From Hymenopus coronatus (taxonomy: Eukaryota; Arthropoda; Insecta; Mantodea; Hymenopodidae), in NCBI GenBank assembly GCA_030762935.1, contig CM060890.1, positions 152,430,129-152,494,128 on the forward strand: a stretch of DNA of 64,000 bases, written 5' to 3'. The notes under the pieces were generated by a model, which worked only from the letters and a program-made list of their open reading frames with translations, did not search any database and was not told where the DNA came from. Below, one piece after another: positions 26,703 to 41,000 of this stretch (within the stretch, counting starts at the first letter, position 1; the number at the start of each line of letters is the position of its first letter). Made by a program: the position numbers and the translations under genes.

Positions 26703-29700
26703 GAAACACCGTATTAACGATATGTTCCTCTAAGAAGCTACAAGAAATACCTATACTATATGTAGTATTGTATTCCATGAAACACCGTAATAACGATATG
26801 TTCAGCTAAGAAGCTACAAGAAATACCTTCACTATATGTAGTATTGTATTCCAGGAAACACCGTAAAAACTATATGTTCCGCTAAGAAGCTACATGAAAT
26901 ACCTTTACTATATGTAGTATTGTGATCCAGGAAACACCGTAATAACGACAATTTCCAATAAAAAGCTACAAGAAATAGGTTTACTATATGGAGCATTGTA
27001 TTCCATGAAACACCGTAATAACGATATGTTCCCTTTAGAAGCTACAAGGAATACCTTTACTATATGTAGTATTGTATTCAATGGAACACCGTAATAATGA
27101 TATGTTCCGCTAAGAGGCTACAGGAAATACCTATACTCTATGTAGTATTGTATTCCAGGAAACACCGTAGTAACGAAATGTTCCACTAGGAATCTACAAG
27201 AAATACCTTTACCGTATGTTGTATTGTATTCCAGGAAACACCGTAATAACGATATGGTCCGCTAAGAAGCTACAAGAAATACCTATACCATATGTAGTAT
27301 TGTATTCCAGGAAACACCGTAATATCTACATGTTCCAATTAAAAGCTACAAGAAACACCTTTACTATTTGTAGCATTGTATTCCATGAAACACCGTAATA
27401 ACGATATGTTCCGCTTAGAAGCTAAAAGGAATACTTTTACTATATGCAGTATTGTATTCCATGAAACACCGTAATAACGACATGTTCCGCTAAGGAGCTA
27501 CAGGAAATACCTTTAATATATGTAGTATTGTATCCTAGGAACACATGATAACGATATGTTCGGCTAAGAAGCTAAACGAAATAACTTTAATATATGTAGC
27601 ATTGTATTCCAGGAAACACCGAAATAACGATATGTTCCGTAAAGAAGCTACAAGAAATACCTCTACTATATGTAGTATTGTATTCCAGGGAACTCAGTAA
27701 TAACGATATTTTCCACTAAGAAGCTACAAGAAATACCTTTACCATATGTAGTGTTGTATTCCATGAAACACCGTAATAACGTTATATTCCGCTAATAAGC
27801 TACAAGAAATACCTTTACTATGTGTAGTAATGTATTCCAGGAAACACCGTAACAACGATATGTTCCGCTAAGAAGCTACAAGAAATACCTTTGATATATG
27901 TAGTATTGTAATCCAGGAAACACCGTAATAGCAATATGTTCTGCTAAGAAGCTACAAGAAATACCTTTACTATACGTAGTATTGTATTCCAGGAATCACC
28001 GTAATAACGATATGTTCCGCTTAGAAGCTACAAGAAATACCTATACTATACGTAGTATTGTATTGCAGTAAACATCGTAATAACGATATGTTCCACTAAG
28101 AAGCTACAGGAAATTCTTCTACTATATGTAGTATTGTATTCCAGGAAGCTCAGTAATAACGATATTTTCCACTAAGAAGCTACAGGAAATACTTCTACTA
28201 TGTGTAGTATTGTATTCCAGGAAACTCCGTAATATTGATGTGTTCCACTAAGAAGCTACAAGAAATTCTTCTACTATATGTAGCATTGTATTCCACGAAA
28301 CACCCTAATAACATATGCGCCACTAAGAAGCTACAGGGAATACTTCTACTATATGTAGTATTGTATTCCAGGAAACACCGTAATAACGATATGCTCCACT
28401 AAGAAGCTACTAGAAATACCTATACTCTATGTAGTATTGTATTCCAGGAAACACCGTAATAACGACATGTTCTGCTAAGAAATTACAGGAAATACCGATA
28501 CTCTATGTAGTATTGTATTCCAGGAAACACCATATTACGATATGTTCCGTTAAGAAGCTACAGGAAATACCAATACTCTATGTATTATTGTATTCCAGGA
28601 AACACCGCAATAACCATATGTTCCGCTAAGAAGCTACAGGAAATACCTGTACTCTATGTAGTATTGTATTCCAGGAAACACCGTAGTAACGATATGTTCC
28701 ACTAAGAAGCTACAAGAAATACCTTTACCATATGTAGTATTGTATTCCAGGAAACACCGTAATAACGACATGTTCCGCTAAGAAGCTACAAGAAATACGT
28801 ATACTCTCTGTAGTATTGTATACCTGGAAACACCGTATTAACGATATGTTCCGCTAAGAAGCTACAGGAAATACCTTTACTATATGTAGTATTGTATTCC
28901 AGGAAACACCGTAATAACGATATGTTCCGCTAAGAAGCTACAGGAAATACCGATACTCTATGTAGTATTGTATTCCAGAAAAACACCGTGATAACGATAT
29001 TTTCCGCTAAGAAGCTACAGGAAATACTCATACTCTATGTACTATTGTATTGTAGGAAACACCGCAATAACGATATGTTCTGCTAAGTAGCTACAGGAAA
29101 TAACTATACTCTATGTAGTATTGTATTCCAGGAAACACCGTAATAACGATATGTTCCGCTAAGAAGCTACAGGAAATACCTTTACCATATGTAGTATTGT
29201 ATTACAGGAAAGACCGTAATAACGATATGTTCCGCTAAGAAGCTACAGGAAATAACTTAACTATATGTAGTATTGTATTCCAGGAAACACCGTAATAACG
29301 AAATGTTCCACTAAGAAGCTACAAGAAATACTTATAATCTATGTAGTATTGTATTCCAGGAAACACCGTAATAGCGATATGTTCCGCTAAGAAGCTACAG
29401 GAAATACCGCTACTCTATGTAGTAATGTATTCCAGGAAACACCGTAATAACGATATGTTCCGCTAAGAAGCTACAGGAAATACCAATACTCTATGTACTA
29501 TTGTATTCCAAGAAAAACCGCAATAACGATATGTTCGGCTAAGAAGCTACAGGAAATACCTATACTCTATGTAGTATTGTATTCCAGGAAACACCGTAAT
29601 AACGATATGTTCCGCTAAGAAGCTACAAGAAATAACTTTACTCTATGTAGTATTGTAATCCAGGAAACACCGTAATAACGATATGTTCCGCTAAGAAGCT

Positions 29701-32471
29701 ATAGGAAATACCAATACTGTATGTAGTATTGTATTCCATGAAATACCGTATTAACGATATGTTCAGCTAAGAAGCTACAAGAAATGTCTTCACTATATGT
29801 AATATTGTATTCCAGGAAACACCGTAAATATGATATGTTCCGCTAAGAAGCTACATGAAATACCTTTACTATATGTAGTATTGTGATCCAGGAAACACGG
29901 TAATAACGACAATTTCCAATAAAAAGCTACAAGAAATAGGTTTACTATATGTAGCATTGTATTCCATGAAACACCGTAATAACGATAAGTTTCCTTTAGA
30001 AGCTACAAGGAATACCTTTACTATATGTAGTATTGTACTCAATGAAACACCGTAATAATGATATGTTCCGCTAAGAAGCTACAGGAAATACCTATACTCT
30101 ATGTAGTATTGTATTCCAGGGAACACCGTAGTAACGAAATGTTCCACTAGGAATCTACAAGAAATACCTTTACCATATGTTGTATTGTATTTCAGGAAAC
30201 ACCGTAATAACGATATGTTCCGCTAAGAAGCTACAAGAAATACCTATACCATATGTAGTATTGTATTCCAGGAAACACCGTAATATCTACATGTTCCAAT
30301 AAAAAGCTACAAGAAACACCTTTACTATTTGTAGTATTGTATTCCAAGAAACACCGTAATAACGATATGTTCCGCTTAGAAGCTAAAAGGAATACTTTTA
30401 CTATATGCAGTATTGTATTCCATGAAACACCGTAATAACGATATGTTCCGCTAAGAAGCTACAAGAAATACCTTTACTATATGTAGTATTGTATTCCATG
30501 AAACACCGTAATAACGACATGTTCCGCTAAGGAGCAACAGGAAATACCTTTACTATATGTTGTATTGTATACTAGGAACACATGATAACGATATGTTCGG
30601 CTAAGAAGCTACACGAAATACCTTTAATATATGTAGCATTGTATTCCAGGAAACACCGAAATAACGATATGTTCCGTAAAGAAGCTACAAGAAATACCTC
30701 TACTATATGTAGTACTGTATTCCAGGGCACTCAGTAATAACGATATTTTCCACTAAGAAGCTACAAGAAATACCTTTACCATATGTAGTGTTGTATTCCA
30801 TTAACACCGTAATATCGATATATTCCGCTAATAAGCTACAAGAAATACCTTTACTATGTGTAGTAATGTATTCCAGGAAACACCGTAACAACGATATGTT
30901 CCGCTAAGAAGCTACAAGAAATACCTTTGATATATGTAGTATTGTAATCCAGGAAACACCGTAATAACATTATGTTCCGCTAAGAAGCTACAAGAACTAC
31001 CTTTACTATACGTAGTATTGTATTCCAGGAATCACCGTAATAACGATATGTTCCGCTAAGAAGCTACAAGAAATACCTATTTTATACGTAGTATTGTATT
31101 GCAGTAAACATCGTAAAAGCGATATGTTCCACTAAGAAGCTACAGGAAATTCATCTACTATATGTAGTATTGTATTCCAGGAAACTCAGTAATAACGATA
31201 TTTTCCACTAAGAAGCTACAGGAAATACTTCTACTATATGTAGTATTGTATTCCAGGAAACTCCGTAATATTGATGTGTTCCACTAAGAAGCTACATGAA
31301 ATACTTCTACTATATGTAGCATTGTATTCCACGAAACACCGTAATAACATATGCGCCACTAAGAAGCTACAGGGAGTACTTCTACTACATGTTGTATTGT
31401 ATTCCAGGAAACACCGTAATAACGATATGCTCCATTAAGAAGCTACAAGAAATACCTATACTCTATGCAGTATTGTATTCCAGGAAACACCGTAATAACG
31501 ACATTTTCTGCTAAGGAATTACAGGAAATACCGATACTCTATGTAGTATTGTATTCCAGGAAACACCGTATTACGATATGTTCCGTTAAGAAGCTACAGG
31601 AAATACCAATACTCTATGTATTATTGTATTCCAGGAAACACCGCAATAACCATATGTTCCGCTAAGAAGCTACAGGAAATACCTATACTCTATGTAGTAT
31701 TGTATTCCAGGAAACACCGTAGTAACGATATGTTCCACTAAGAAGCCACAAGAAATACCTTTACCACATGTAGTATTGTATTCCAGGATACACCGTAATA
31801 ACGACATGTTCCGCTAAGAAGCTACAAGAAATACGTATACTCTCTGTAGTATTGTATACCTGGAAACACCGTATTAACGATATGTTCCGCTAAGAAGCTA
31901 CAGGAAATACCTTTACTATATGTAGTATTGTATTCCAGGAAACACCGTAATAACGATATGTTCCACTAAGAAGCTACAAGAAATACCTATACTCAATGTA
32001 GTATTGTATTCCAGGAAACACCATAATAACGATATGTTCCGCTAAGAAGCTACAGGAAATACCGATACGCTATGTAGTATTGTATTCCAGAAAAACACCG
32101 TAATAACGATATTTTCCGCTAAGAAGCTACAGGAAATACTCATACTCTATGTACTATTGTATTGTAGGAAACACCGCAATAACGATATGTTCCGCTAAGA
32201 AGCTACAGGAAATACCTATACTCTATGTAATATTGCATTCCAGGAAACACCGTAATAACGATATGTTCCGCTAAGAAGCTACAGGAAATACCTTTACCAT
32301 ATGTAGTATAGTATTACAGGAAAGACCGTAATAACGATATGTTCCGCTAAGAAGCTTAAGGAAATACCTTAACTATATGTAGTATTGTATTCCAGGAAAC
32401 ACCGTAATAACGAAATGTTCCACTAAGAAGCTACAAGAAATACCTATAATCTATGTAGTATTGTATTCCAG
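26703..32471 (+). repeat. Higher-order repeat B, copy B3 (5769 bp)
   Basis: This follows B1 at offset 16162, including both half-specific variants and the two ruler monomers at 27543 and 30580. The few differences seen include ATGGAGCATTG near 26988 (TGTAGCATTG in B1), ATGGAACACC near 27083, AAATAACTATACTC near 29098 and AAGAACTACC near 30993. The half-B motif with CCAGGGCACTCAG is near 30720. It opens the longest run of B copies in the window. Confidence 0.9.
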
Positions 32472-35400
32472 GAAACACCGTATTAACGATATGTTCCTCT
32501 AAGAAGCTACAAGAAATACCTATACTATATGTAGTATTGTATTCCATGAAACACCGTAATAACGATATGTTCAGCTAAGAAGCTACAAGAAATACCTTCA
32601 CTATATGTAGTATTGTATTCCAGGAAACACCGTAAAAACTATATGTTCCGCTAAGAAGCTACATGAAATACCTTTACTATATGTAGTATTGTGATCCAGG
32701 AAACACCGTAATAACGACAATTTCCAATAAAAAGCTACAAGAAATAGGTTTACTATATGTAGCATTGTATTCCATGAAACACCGTAATAACGATATGTTC
32801 CCTTTAGAAGCTACAAGGAATACCTTTACTATATGTAGTATTGTATTCAATGAAACACCGTAATAATGATATGTTCCGCTAAGAGGCTACAGGAAATACC
32901 TATACTCTATGTAGTATTGTATTCCAGGAAACACCGTAGTAACGAAATGTTCCACTAGGAATCTACAAGAAATACCTTTACCGTATGTTGTATTGTATTC
33001 CAGGAAACACCGTAATAACGATATGGTCCGCTAAGAAGCTACAAAAAATACCTATACCATATGTAGTATTGTATTCCAGGAAACACCGTAATATCTACAT
33101 GTTCCAATTAAAAGCTACAAGAAACACCTTTACTATTTGTAGTATTGTATTCCATGAAACACCGTAATAACGATATGTTCCGCTTAGAAGCTAAAAGGAA
33201 TTCTTTTACTATATGCAGTATTGTATTCCATGAAACACCGTAATAACGACATGTTCCGCTAAGGAGCTACAGGAAATACCTTTACTATATGTAGTATTGT
33301 ATCCTAGGAACACATGATAACGATATGTTCGGCTAAGAAGCTAAACGAAATAACTTTAATATATGTAGCATTGTATTCCAGGAAACACCGAAATAACGAT
33401 ATGTTCCGTAAAGAAGCTACAAGAAATACCTCTACTATATGTAGTATTGTATTCCAGGGAACTCAGTAATAACGATATTTTCCACTAAGAAGCTACAAGA
33501 AATACCTTTACCATATGTAGTGTTGTATTCCATGAAACACCGTAATAACGTTATATTCCGCTAATAAGCTACAAGAAATACCTTTACTATGTGTAGTAAT
33601 GTATTCCAGGAAACACCGTAACAACGATATGTTCCGCTAAGAAGCTACAAGAAATACCTTTGATATATGTAGTATTGTAATCCAGGAAACACCGTAATAG
33701 CAATATGTTCTGCTAAGAAGCTACAAGAAATACCTTTACTATACGTAGTATTGTATTCCAGGAATCACCGTAATAACGATATGTTCCGCTTAGAAGCTAC
33801 AAGAAATACCTATACTATACGTAGTATTGTATTGCAGTAAACATCGTAATAACGATATGTTCCACTAAGAAGCTACAGGAAATTCTTCTACTATATGTAG
33901 TATTGTATTCCAGGAAGCTCAGTAATAACGATATTTTCCACTAAGAAGCTACAGGAAATACTTCTACTATGTGTAGTATTGTATTCCAGGAAACTCCGTA
34001 ATATTGATGTGTTCCACTAAGAAGCTACAAGAAATTCTTCTACTATATGTAGCATTGTATTCCACGAAACACCCTAATAACATATGCGCCACTAAGAAGC
34101 TACAGGGAATACTTCTACTATATGTAGTATTGTATTCCAGGAAACACCGTAATAACGATATGCTCCACTAAGAAGCTACTAGAAATACCTATACTCTATG
34201 TAGTATTGTATTCCAGGAAACACCGTAATAACGACATGTTCTGCTAAGAAATTACAGGAAATACCGATACTCTATGTAGTATTGTATTCCAGGAAACACC
34301 ATATTACGATATGTTCCGTTAAGAAGCTACAGGAAATACCAATACTCTATGTATTATTGTATTCCAGGAAACACCGCAATAACCATATGTTCCGCTAAGA
34401 AGCTACAGGAAATACCTGTACTCTATGTAGTATTGTATTCCAGGAAACACCGTAGTAACGATATGTTCCACTAAGAAGCTACAAGAAATACCTTTACCAT
34501 ATGTAGTATTGTATTCCAGGAAACACCGCAATAACGACATGTTCCGCTAAGAAGCTACAAGAAATACGTATACTCTCTGTAGTATTGTATACCTGGAAAC
34601 ACCGTATTAACGATATGTTCCGCTAAGAAGCTACAGGAAATACCTTTACTATATGTAGTATTGTATTCCAGGAAACACCGTAATAACGATATGTTCCGCT
34701 AAGAAGCTACAGGAAATACCGATACTCTATGTAGTATTGTATTCCAGAAAAACACCGTGATAACGATATTTTCCGCTAAGAAGCTACAGGAAATACTCAT
34801 ACTCTATGTACTATTGTATTGTAGGAAACACCGCAATAACGATATGTTCTGCTAAGTAGCTACAGGAAATACCTATACTCTATGTAGTATTGTATTCCAG
34901 GAAACACCGTAATAACGATATGTTCCGCTAAGAAGCTACAGGAAATACCTTTACCATATGTAGTATTGTATTACAGGAAAGACCGTAATAACGATATGTT
35001 CCGCTAAGAAGCTACAGGAAATACCTTAACTATATGTAGTATTGTATTCCAGGAAACACCGTAATAACGAAATGTTCCACTAAGAAGCTACAAGAAATAC
35101 TTATAATCTATGTAGTATTGTATTCCAGGAAACACCGTAATAGCGATATGTTCCGCTAAGAAGCTACAGGAAATACCGCTACTCTATGTAGTAATGTATT
35201 CCAGGAAACACCGTAATAACGATATGTTCCGCTAAGAAGCTACAGGAAATACCAATACTCTATGTACTATTGTATTCCAAGAAAAACCGCAATAACGATA
35301 TGTTCGGCTAAGAAGCTACAGGAAATACCTATACTCTATGTAGTATTGTATTCCAGGAAACACCGTAATAACGATATGTTCCGCTAAGAAGCTACAAGAA

Positions 35401-38087
35401 ATAACTTTACTCTATGTAGTATTGTAATCCAGGAAACACCGTAATAACGATATGTTCCGCTAAGAAGCTATAGGAAATACCAATACTGTATGTAGTATTG
35501 TATTCCATGAAATACCGTATTAACGATATGTTCAGCTAAGAAGCTACAAGAAATGTCTTCACTATATGTAATATTGTATTCCAGGAAACACCGTAAATAT
35601 GATATGTTCCGCTAAGAAGCTACATGAAATACCTTTACTATATGTAGTATTGTGATCCAGGAAACACGGTAATAACGACAATTTCCAATAAAAAGCTACA
35701 AGAAATAGGTTTACTATATGTAGCATTGTATTCCATGAAACACCGTAATAACGATAAGTTTCCTTTAGAAGCTACAAGGAATACCTTTACTATATGTAGT
35801 ATTGTACTCAATGAAACACCGTAATAATGATATGTTCCGCTAAGAAGCTACAGGAAATACCTATACTCTATGTAGTATTGTATTCCAGGGAACACCGTAG
35901 TAACGAAATGTTCCACTAGGAATCTACAAGAAATACCTTTACCATATGTTGTATTGTATTTCAGGAAACACCGTAATAACGATATGTTCCGCTAAGAAGC
36001 TACAAGAAATACCTATACCATATGTAGTATTGTATTCCAGGAAACACCGTAATATCTACATGTTCCAATAAAAAGCTACAAGAAACACCTTTACTATTTG
36101 TAGTATTGTATTCCAAGAAACACCGTAATAACGATATGTTCCGCTTAGAAGCTAAAAGGAATACTTTTACTATATGCAGTATTGTATTCCATGAAACACC
36201 GTAATAACGATATGTTCCGCTAAGAAGCTACAAGAAATACCTTTACTATATGTAGTATTGTATTCCATGAAACACCGTAATAACGACATGTTCCGCTAAG
36301 GAGCAACAGGAAATACCTTTACTATATGTTGTATTGTATACTAGGAACACATGATAACGATATGTTCGGCTAAGAAGCTACACGAAATACGTTTAATATA
36401 TGTAGCATTGTATTCCAGGAAACACCGAAATAACGATATGTTCCGTAAAGAAGCTACAAGAAATACCTCTACTATATGTAGTACTGTATTCCAGGGCACT
36501 CAGTAATAACGATATTTTCCACTAAGAAGCTACAAGAAATACCTTTACCATATGTAGTGTTGTATTCCATTAACACCGTAATATCGATATATTCCGCTAA
36601 TAAGCTACAAGAAATACCTTTACTATGTGTAGTAATGTATTCCAGGAAACACCGTAACAACGATATGTTCCGCTAAGAAGCTACAAGAAATACCTTTGAT
36701 ATATGTAGTATTGTAATCCAGGAAACACCGTAATAACATTATGTTCCGCTAAGAAGCTACAAGAACTACCTTTACTATACGTAGTATTGTATTCCAGGAA
36801 TCACCGTAATAACGATATGTTCCGCTAAGAAGCTACAAGAAATACCTATTTTATACGTAGTATTGTATTGCAGTAAACATCGTAAAAGCGATATGTTCCA
36901 CTAAGAAGCTACAGGAAATTCATCTACTATATGTAGTATTGTATTCCAGGAAACTCAGTAATAACGATATTTTCCACTAAGAAGCTACAGGAAATACTTC
37001 TACTATATGTAGTATTGTATTCCAGGAAACTCCGTAATATTGATGTGTTCCACTAAGAAGCTACATGAAATACTTCTACTATATGTAGCATTGTATTCCA
37101 CGAAACACCGTAATAACATATGCGCCACTAAGAAGCTACAGGGAGTACTTCTACTACATGTTGTATTGTATTCCAGGAAACACCGTAATAACGATATGCT
37201 CCATTAAGAAGCTACAAGAAATACCTATACTCTATGCAGTATTGTATTCCAGGAAACACCGTAATAACGACATTTTCTGCTAAGGAATTACAGGAAATAC
37301 CGATACTCTATGTAGTATTGTATTCCAGGAAACACCGTATTACGATATGTTCCGTTAAGAAGCTACAGGAAATACCAATACTCTATGTATTATTGTATTC
37401 CAGGAAACACCGCAATAACCATATGTTCCGCTAAGAAGCTACAGGAAATACCTATACTCTATGTAGTATTGTATTCCAGGAAACACCGTAGTAACGATAT
37501 GTTCCACTAAGAAGCCACAAGAAATACCTTTACCACATGTAGTATTGTATTCCAGGATACACCGTAATAACGACATGTTCCGCTAAGAAGCTACAAGAAA
37601 TACGTATACTCTCTGTAGTATTGTATACCTGGAAACACCGTATTAACGATATGTTCCGCTAAGAAGCTACAGGAAATACCTTTACTATATGTAGTATTGT
37701 ATTCCAGGAAACACCGTAATAACGATATGTTCCACTAAGAAGCTACAGGAAATACTCATACTCTATGTACTATTGTATTGTAGGAAACACCGCAATAACG
37801 ATATGTTCCGCTAAGAAGCTACAGGAAATACCTATACTCTATGTAATATTGCATTCCAGGAAACACCGTAATAACGATATGTTCCGCTAAGAAGCTACAG
37901 GAAATACCTTTACCATATGTAGTATAGTATTACAGGAAAGACCGTAATAACGATATGTTCCGCTAAGAAGCTTAAGGAAATACCTTAACTATATGTAGTA
38001 TTGTATTCCAGGAAACACCGTAATAACGAAATGTTCCACTAAGAAGCTACAAGAAATACCTATAATCTATGTAGTATTGTATTCCAG
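32472..38087 (+). repeat. Higher-order repeat B, copy B4 (5616 bp, two monomers lost)
   Basis: This continues the B period after B3. Rulers lie at 33312 and 36349, 5769 bp after those of B3. Around 37738-37745 the sequence passes directly from TTCCACTAAGAAGCTACA to GGAAATACTCATACTC, whereas B3 has 153 bp more (two monomers, 76+77) between these points, so the length is 5616. Unlike B2 it does not break at the 17649-equivalent position (33811) but continues as an intact B. It carries CTACAAAAAATACC at 33037, a change shared only with B5 and B7. Confidence 0.9.
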
Positions 38088-41000
38088 GAAACACCGTATT
38101 AACGATATGTTCCTCTAAGAAGCTACAAGAAATACCTATACTATATGTAGTATTGTATTCCATGAAACACCGTAATAACGATATGTTCAGCTAAGAAGCT
38201 ACAAGAAATACCTTCACTATATGTAGTATTGTATTCCAGGAAACACCGTAAAAACTATATGTTCCGCTAAGAAGCTACATGAAATACCTTTACTATATGT
38301 AGTATTGTGATCCAGGAAACACCGTAATAACGACAATTTCCAATAAAAAGCTACAAGAAATAGGTTTACTATATGTAGCATTGTATTCCATGAAACACCG
38401 TAATAACGATATGTTCCCTTTAGAAGCTACAAGGAATACCTTTACTATATGTAGTATTGTATTCAATGAAACACCGTAATAATGATATGTTCCGCTAAGA
38501 GGCTACAGGAAATACCTATACTCTATGTAGTATTGTATTCCAGGAAACACCGTAGTAACGAAATGTTCCACTAGGAATCTACAAGAAATACCTTTACCGT
38601 ATGTTGTATTGTATTCCAGGAAACACCGTAATAACGATATGGTCCGCTAAGAAGCTACAAAAAATACCTATACCATATGTAGTATTGTATTCCAGGAAAC
38701 ACCGTAATATCTACATGTTCCAATTAAAAGCTACAAGAAACACCTTTACTATTTGTAGTATTGTATTCCATGAAACACCGTAATAACGATATGTTCCGCT
38801 TAGAAGCTAAAAGGAATTCTTTTACTATATGCAGTATTGTATTCCATGAAACACCGTAATAACGACATGTTCCGCTAAGGAGCTACAGGAAATACCTTTA
38901 CTATATGTAGTATTGTATCCTAGGAACACATGATAACGATATGTTCGGCTAAGAAGCTAAACGAAATAACTTTAATATATGTAGCATTGTATTCCAGGAA
39001 ACACCGAAATAACGATATGTTCCGTAAAGAAGCTACAAGAAATACCTCTACTATATGTAGTATTGTATTCCAGGGAACTCAGTAATAACGATATTTTCCA
39101 CTAAGAAGCTACAAGAAATACCTTTACCATATGTAGTGTTGTATTCCATGAAACACCGTAATAACGTTATATTCCGCTAATAAGCTACAAGAAATACCTT
39201 TACTATGTGTAGTAATGTATTCCAGGAAACACCGTAACAACGATATGTTCCGCTAAGAAGCTACAAGAAATACCTTTGATATATGTAGTATTGTAATCCA
39301 GGAAACACCGTAATAGCAATATGTTCTGCTAAGAAGCTACAAGAAATACCTTTACTATACGTAGTATTGTATTCCAGGAATCACCGTAATAACGATATGT
39401 TCCGCTTAGAAGCTACAAGAAATACCTATACTATACGTAGTATTGTATTGCAGTAAACATCGTAATAACGATATGTTCCACTAAGAAGCTACAGGAAATT
39501 CTTCTACTATATGTAGTATTGTATTCCAGGAAGCTCAGTAATAACGATATTTTCCACTAAGAAGCTACAGGAAATACTTCTACTATGTGTAGTATTGTAT
39601 TCCAGGAAACTCCGTAATATTGATGTGTTCCACTAAGAAGCTACAAGAAATTCTTCTACTATATGTAGCATTGTATTCCACGAAACACCCTAATAACATA
39701 TGCGCCACTAAGAAGCTACAGGGAATACTTCTACTATATGTAGTATTGTATTCCAGGAAACACCGTAATAACGACATGTTCTGCTAAGAAATTACAGGAA
39801 ATACCGATACTCTATGTAGTATTGTATTCCAGGAAACACCATATTACGATATGTTCCGTTAAGAAGCTACAGGAAATACCAATACTCTATGTATTATTGT
39901 ATTCCAGGAAACACCGCAATAACCATATGTTCCGCTAAGAAGCTACAGGAAATACCTGTACTCTATGTAGTATTGTATTCCAGGAAACACCGTAGTAACG
40001 ATATGTTCCACTAAGAAGCTACAAGAAATACCTTTACCATATGTAGTATTGTATTCCAGGAAACACCGCAATAACGACATGTTCCGCTAAGAAGCTACAA
40101 GAAATACGTATACTCTCTGTAGTATTGTATACCTGGAAACACCGTATTAACGATATGTTCCGCTAAGAAGCTACAGGAAATACCTTTACTATATGTAGTA
40201 TTGTATTCCAGGAAACACCGTAATAACGATATGTTCCGCTAAGAAGCTACAGGAAATACCGATACTCTATGTAGTATTGTATTCCAGAAAAACACCGTGA
40301 TAACGATATTTTCCGCTAAGAAGCTACAGGAAATACTCATACTCTATGTACTATTGTATTGTAGGAAACACCGCAATAACGATATGTTCTGCTAAGTAGC
40401 TACAGGAAATACCTATACTCTATGTAGTATTGTATTCCAGGAAACACCGTAATAACGATATGTTCCGCTAAGAAGCTACAGGAAATACCTTTACCATATG
40501 TAGTATTGTATTACAGGAAAGACCGTAATAACGATATGTTCCGCTAAGAAGCTACAGGAAATACCTTAACTATATGTAGTATTGTATTCCAGGAAACACC
40601 GTAATAACGAAATGTTCCACTAAGAAGCTACAAGAAATACTTATAATCTATGTAGTATTGTATTCCAGGAAACACCGTAATAGCGATATGTTCCGCTAAG
40701 AAGCTACAGGAAATACCGCTACTCTATGTAGTAATGTATTCCAGGAAACACCGTAATAACGATATGTTCCGCTAAGAAGCTACAGGAAATACCAATACTC
40801 TATGTACTATTGTATTCCAAGAAAAACCGCAATAACGATATGTTCGGCTAAGAAGCTACAGGAAATACCTATACTCTATGTAGTATTGTATTCCAGGAAA
40901 CACCGTAATAACGATATGTTCCGCTAAGAAGCTACAAGAAATAACTTTACTCTATGTAGTATTGTAATCCAGGAAACACCGTAATAACGATATGTTCCGC

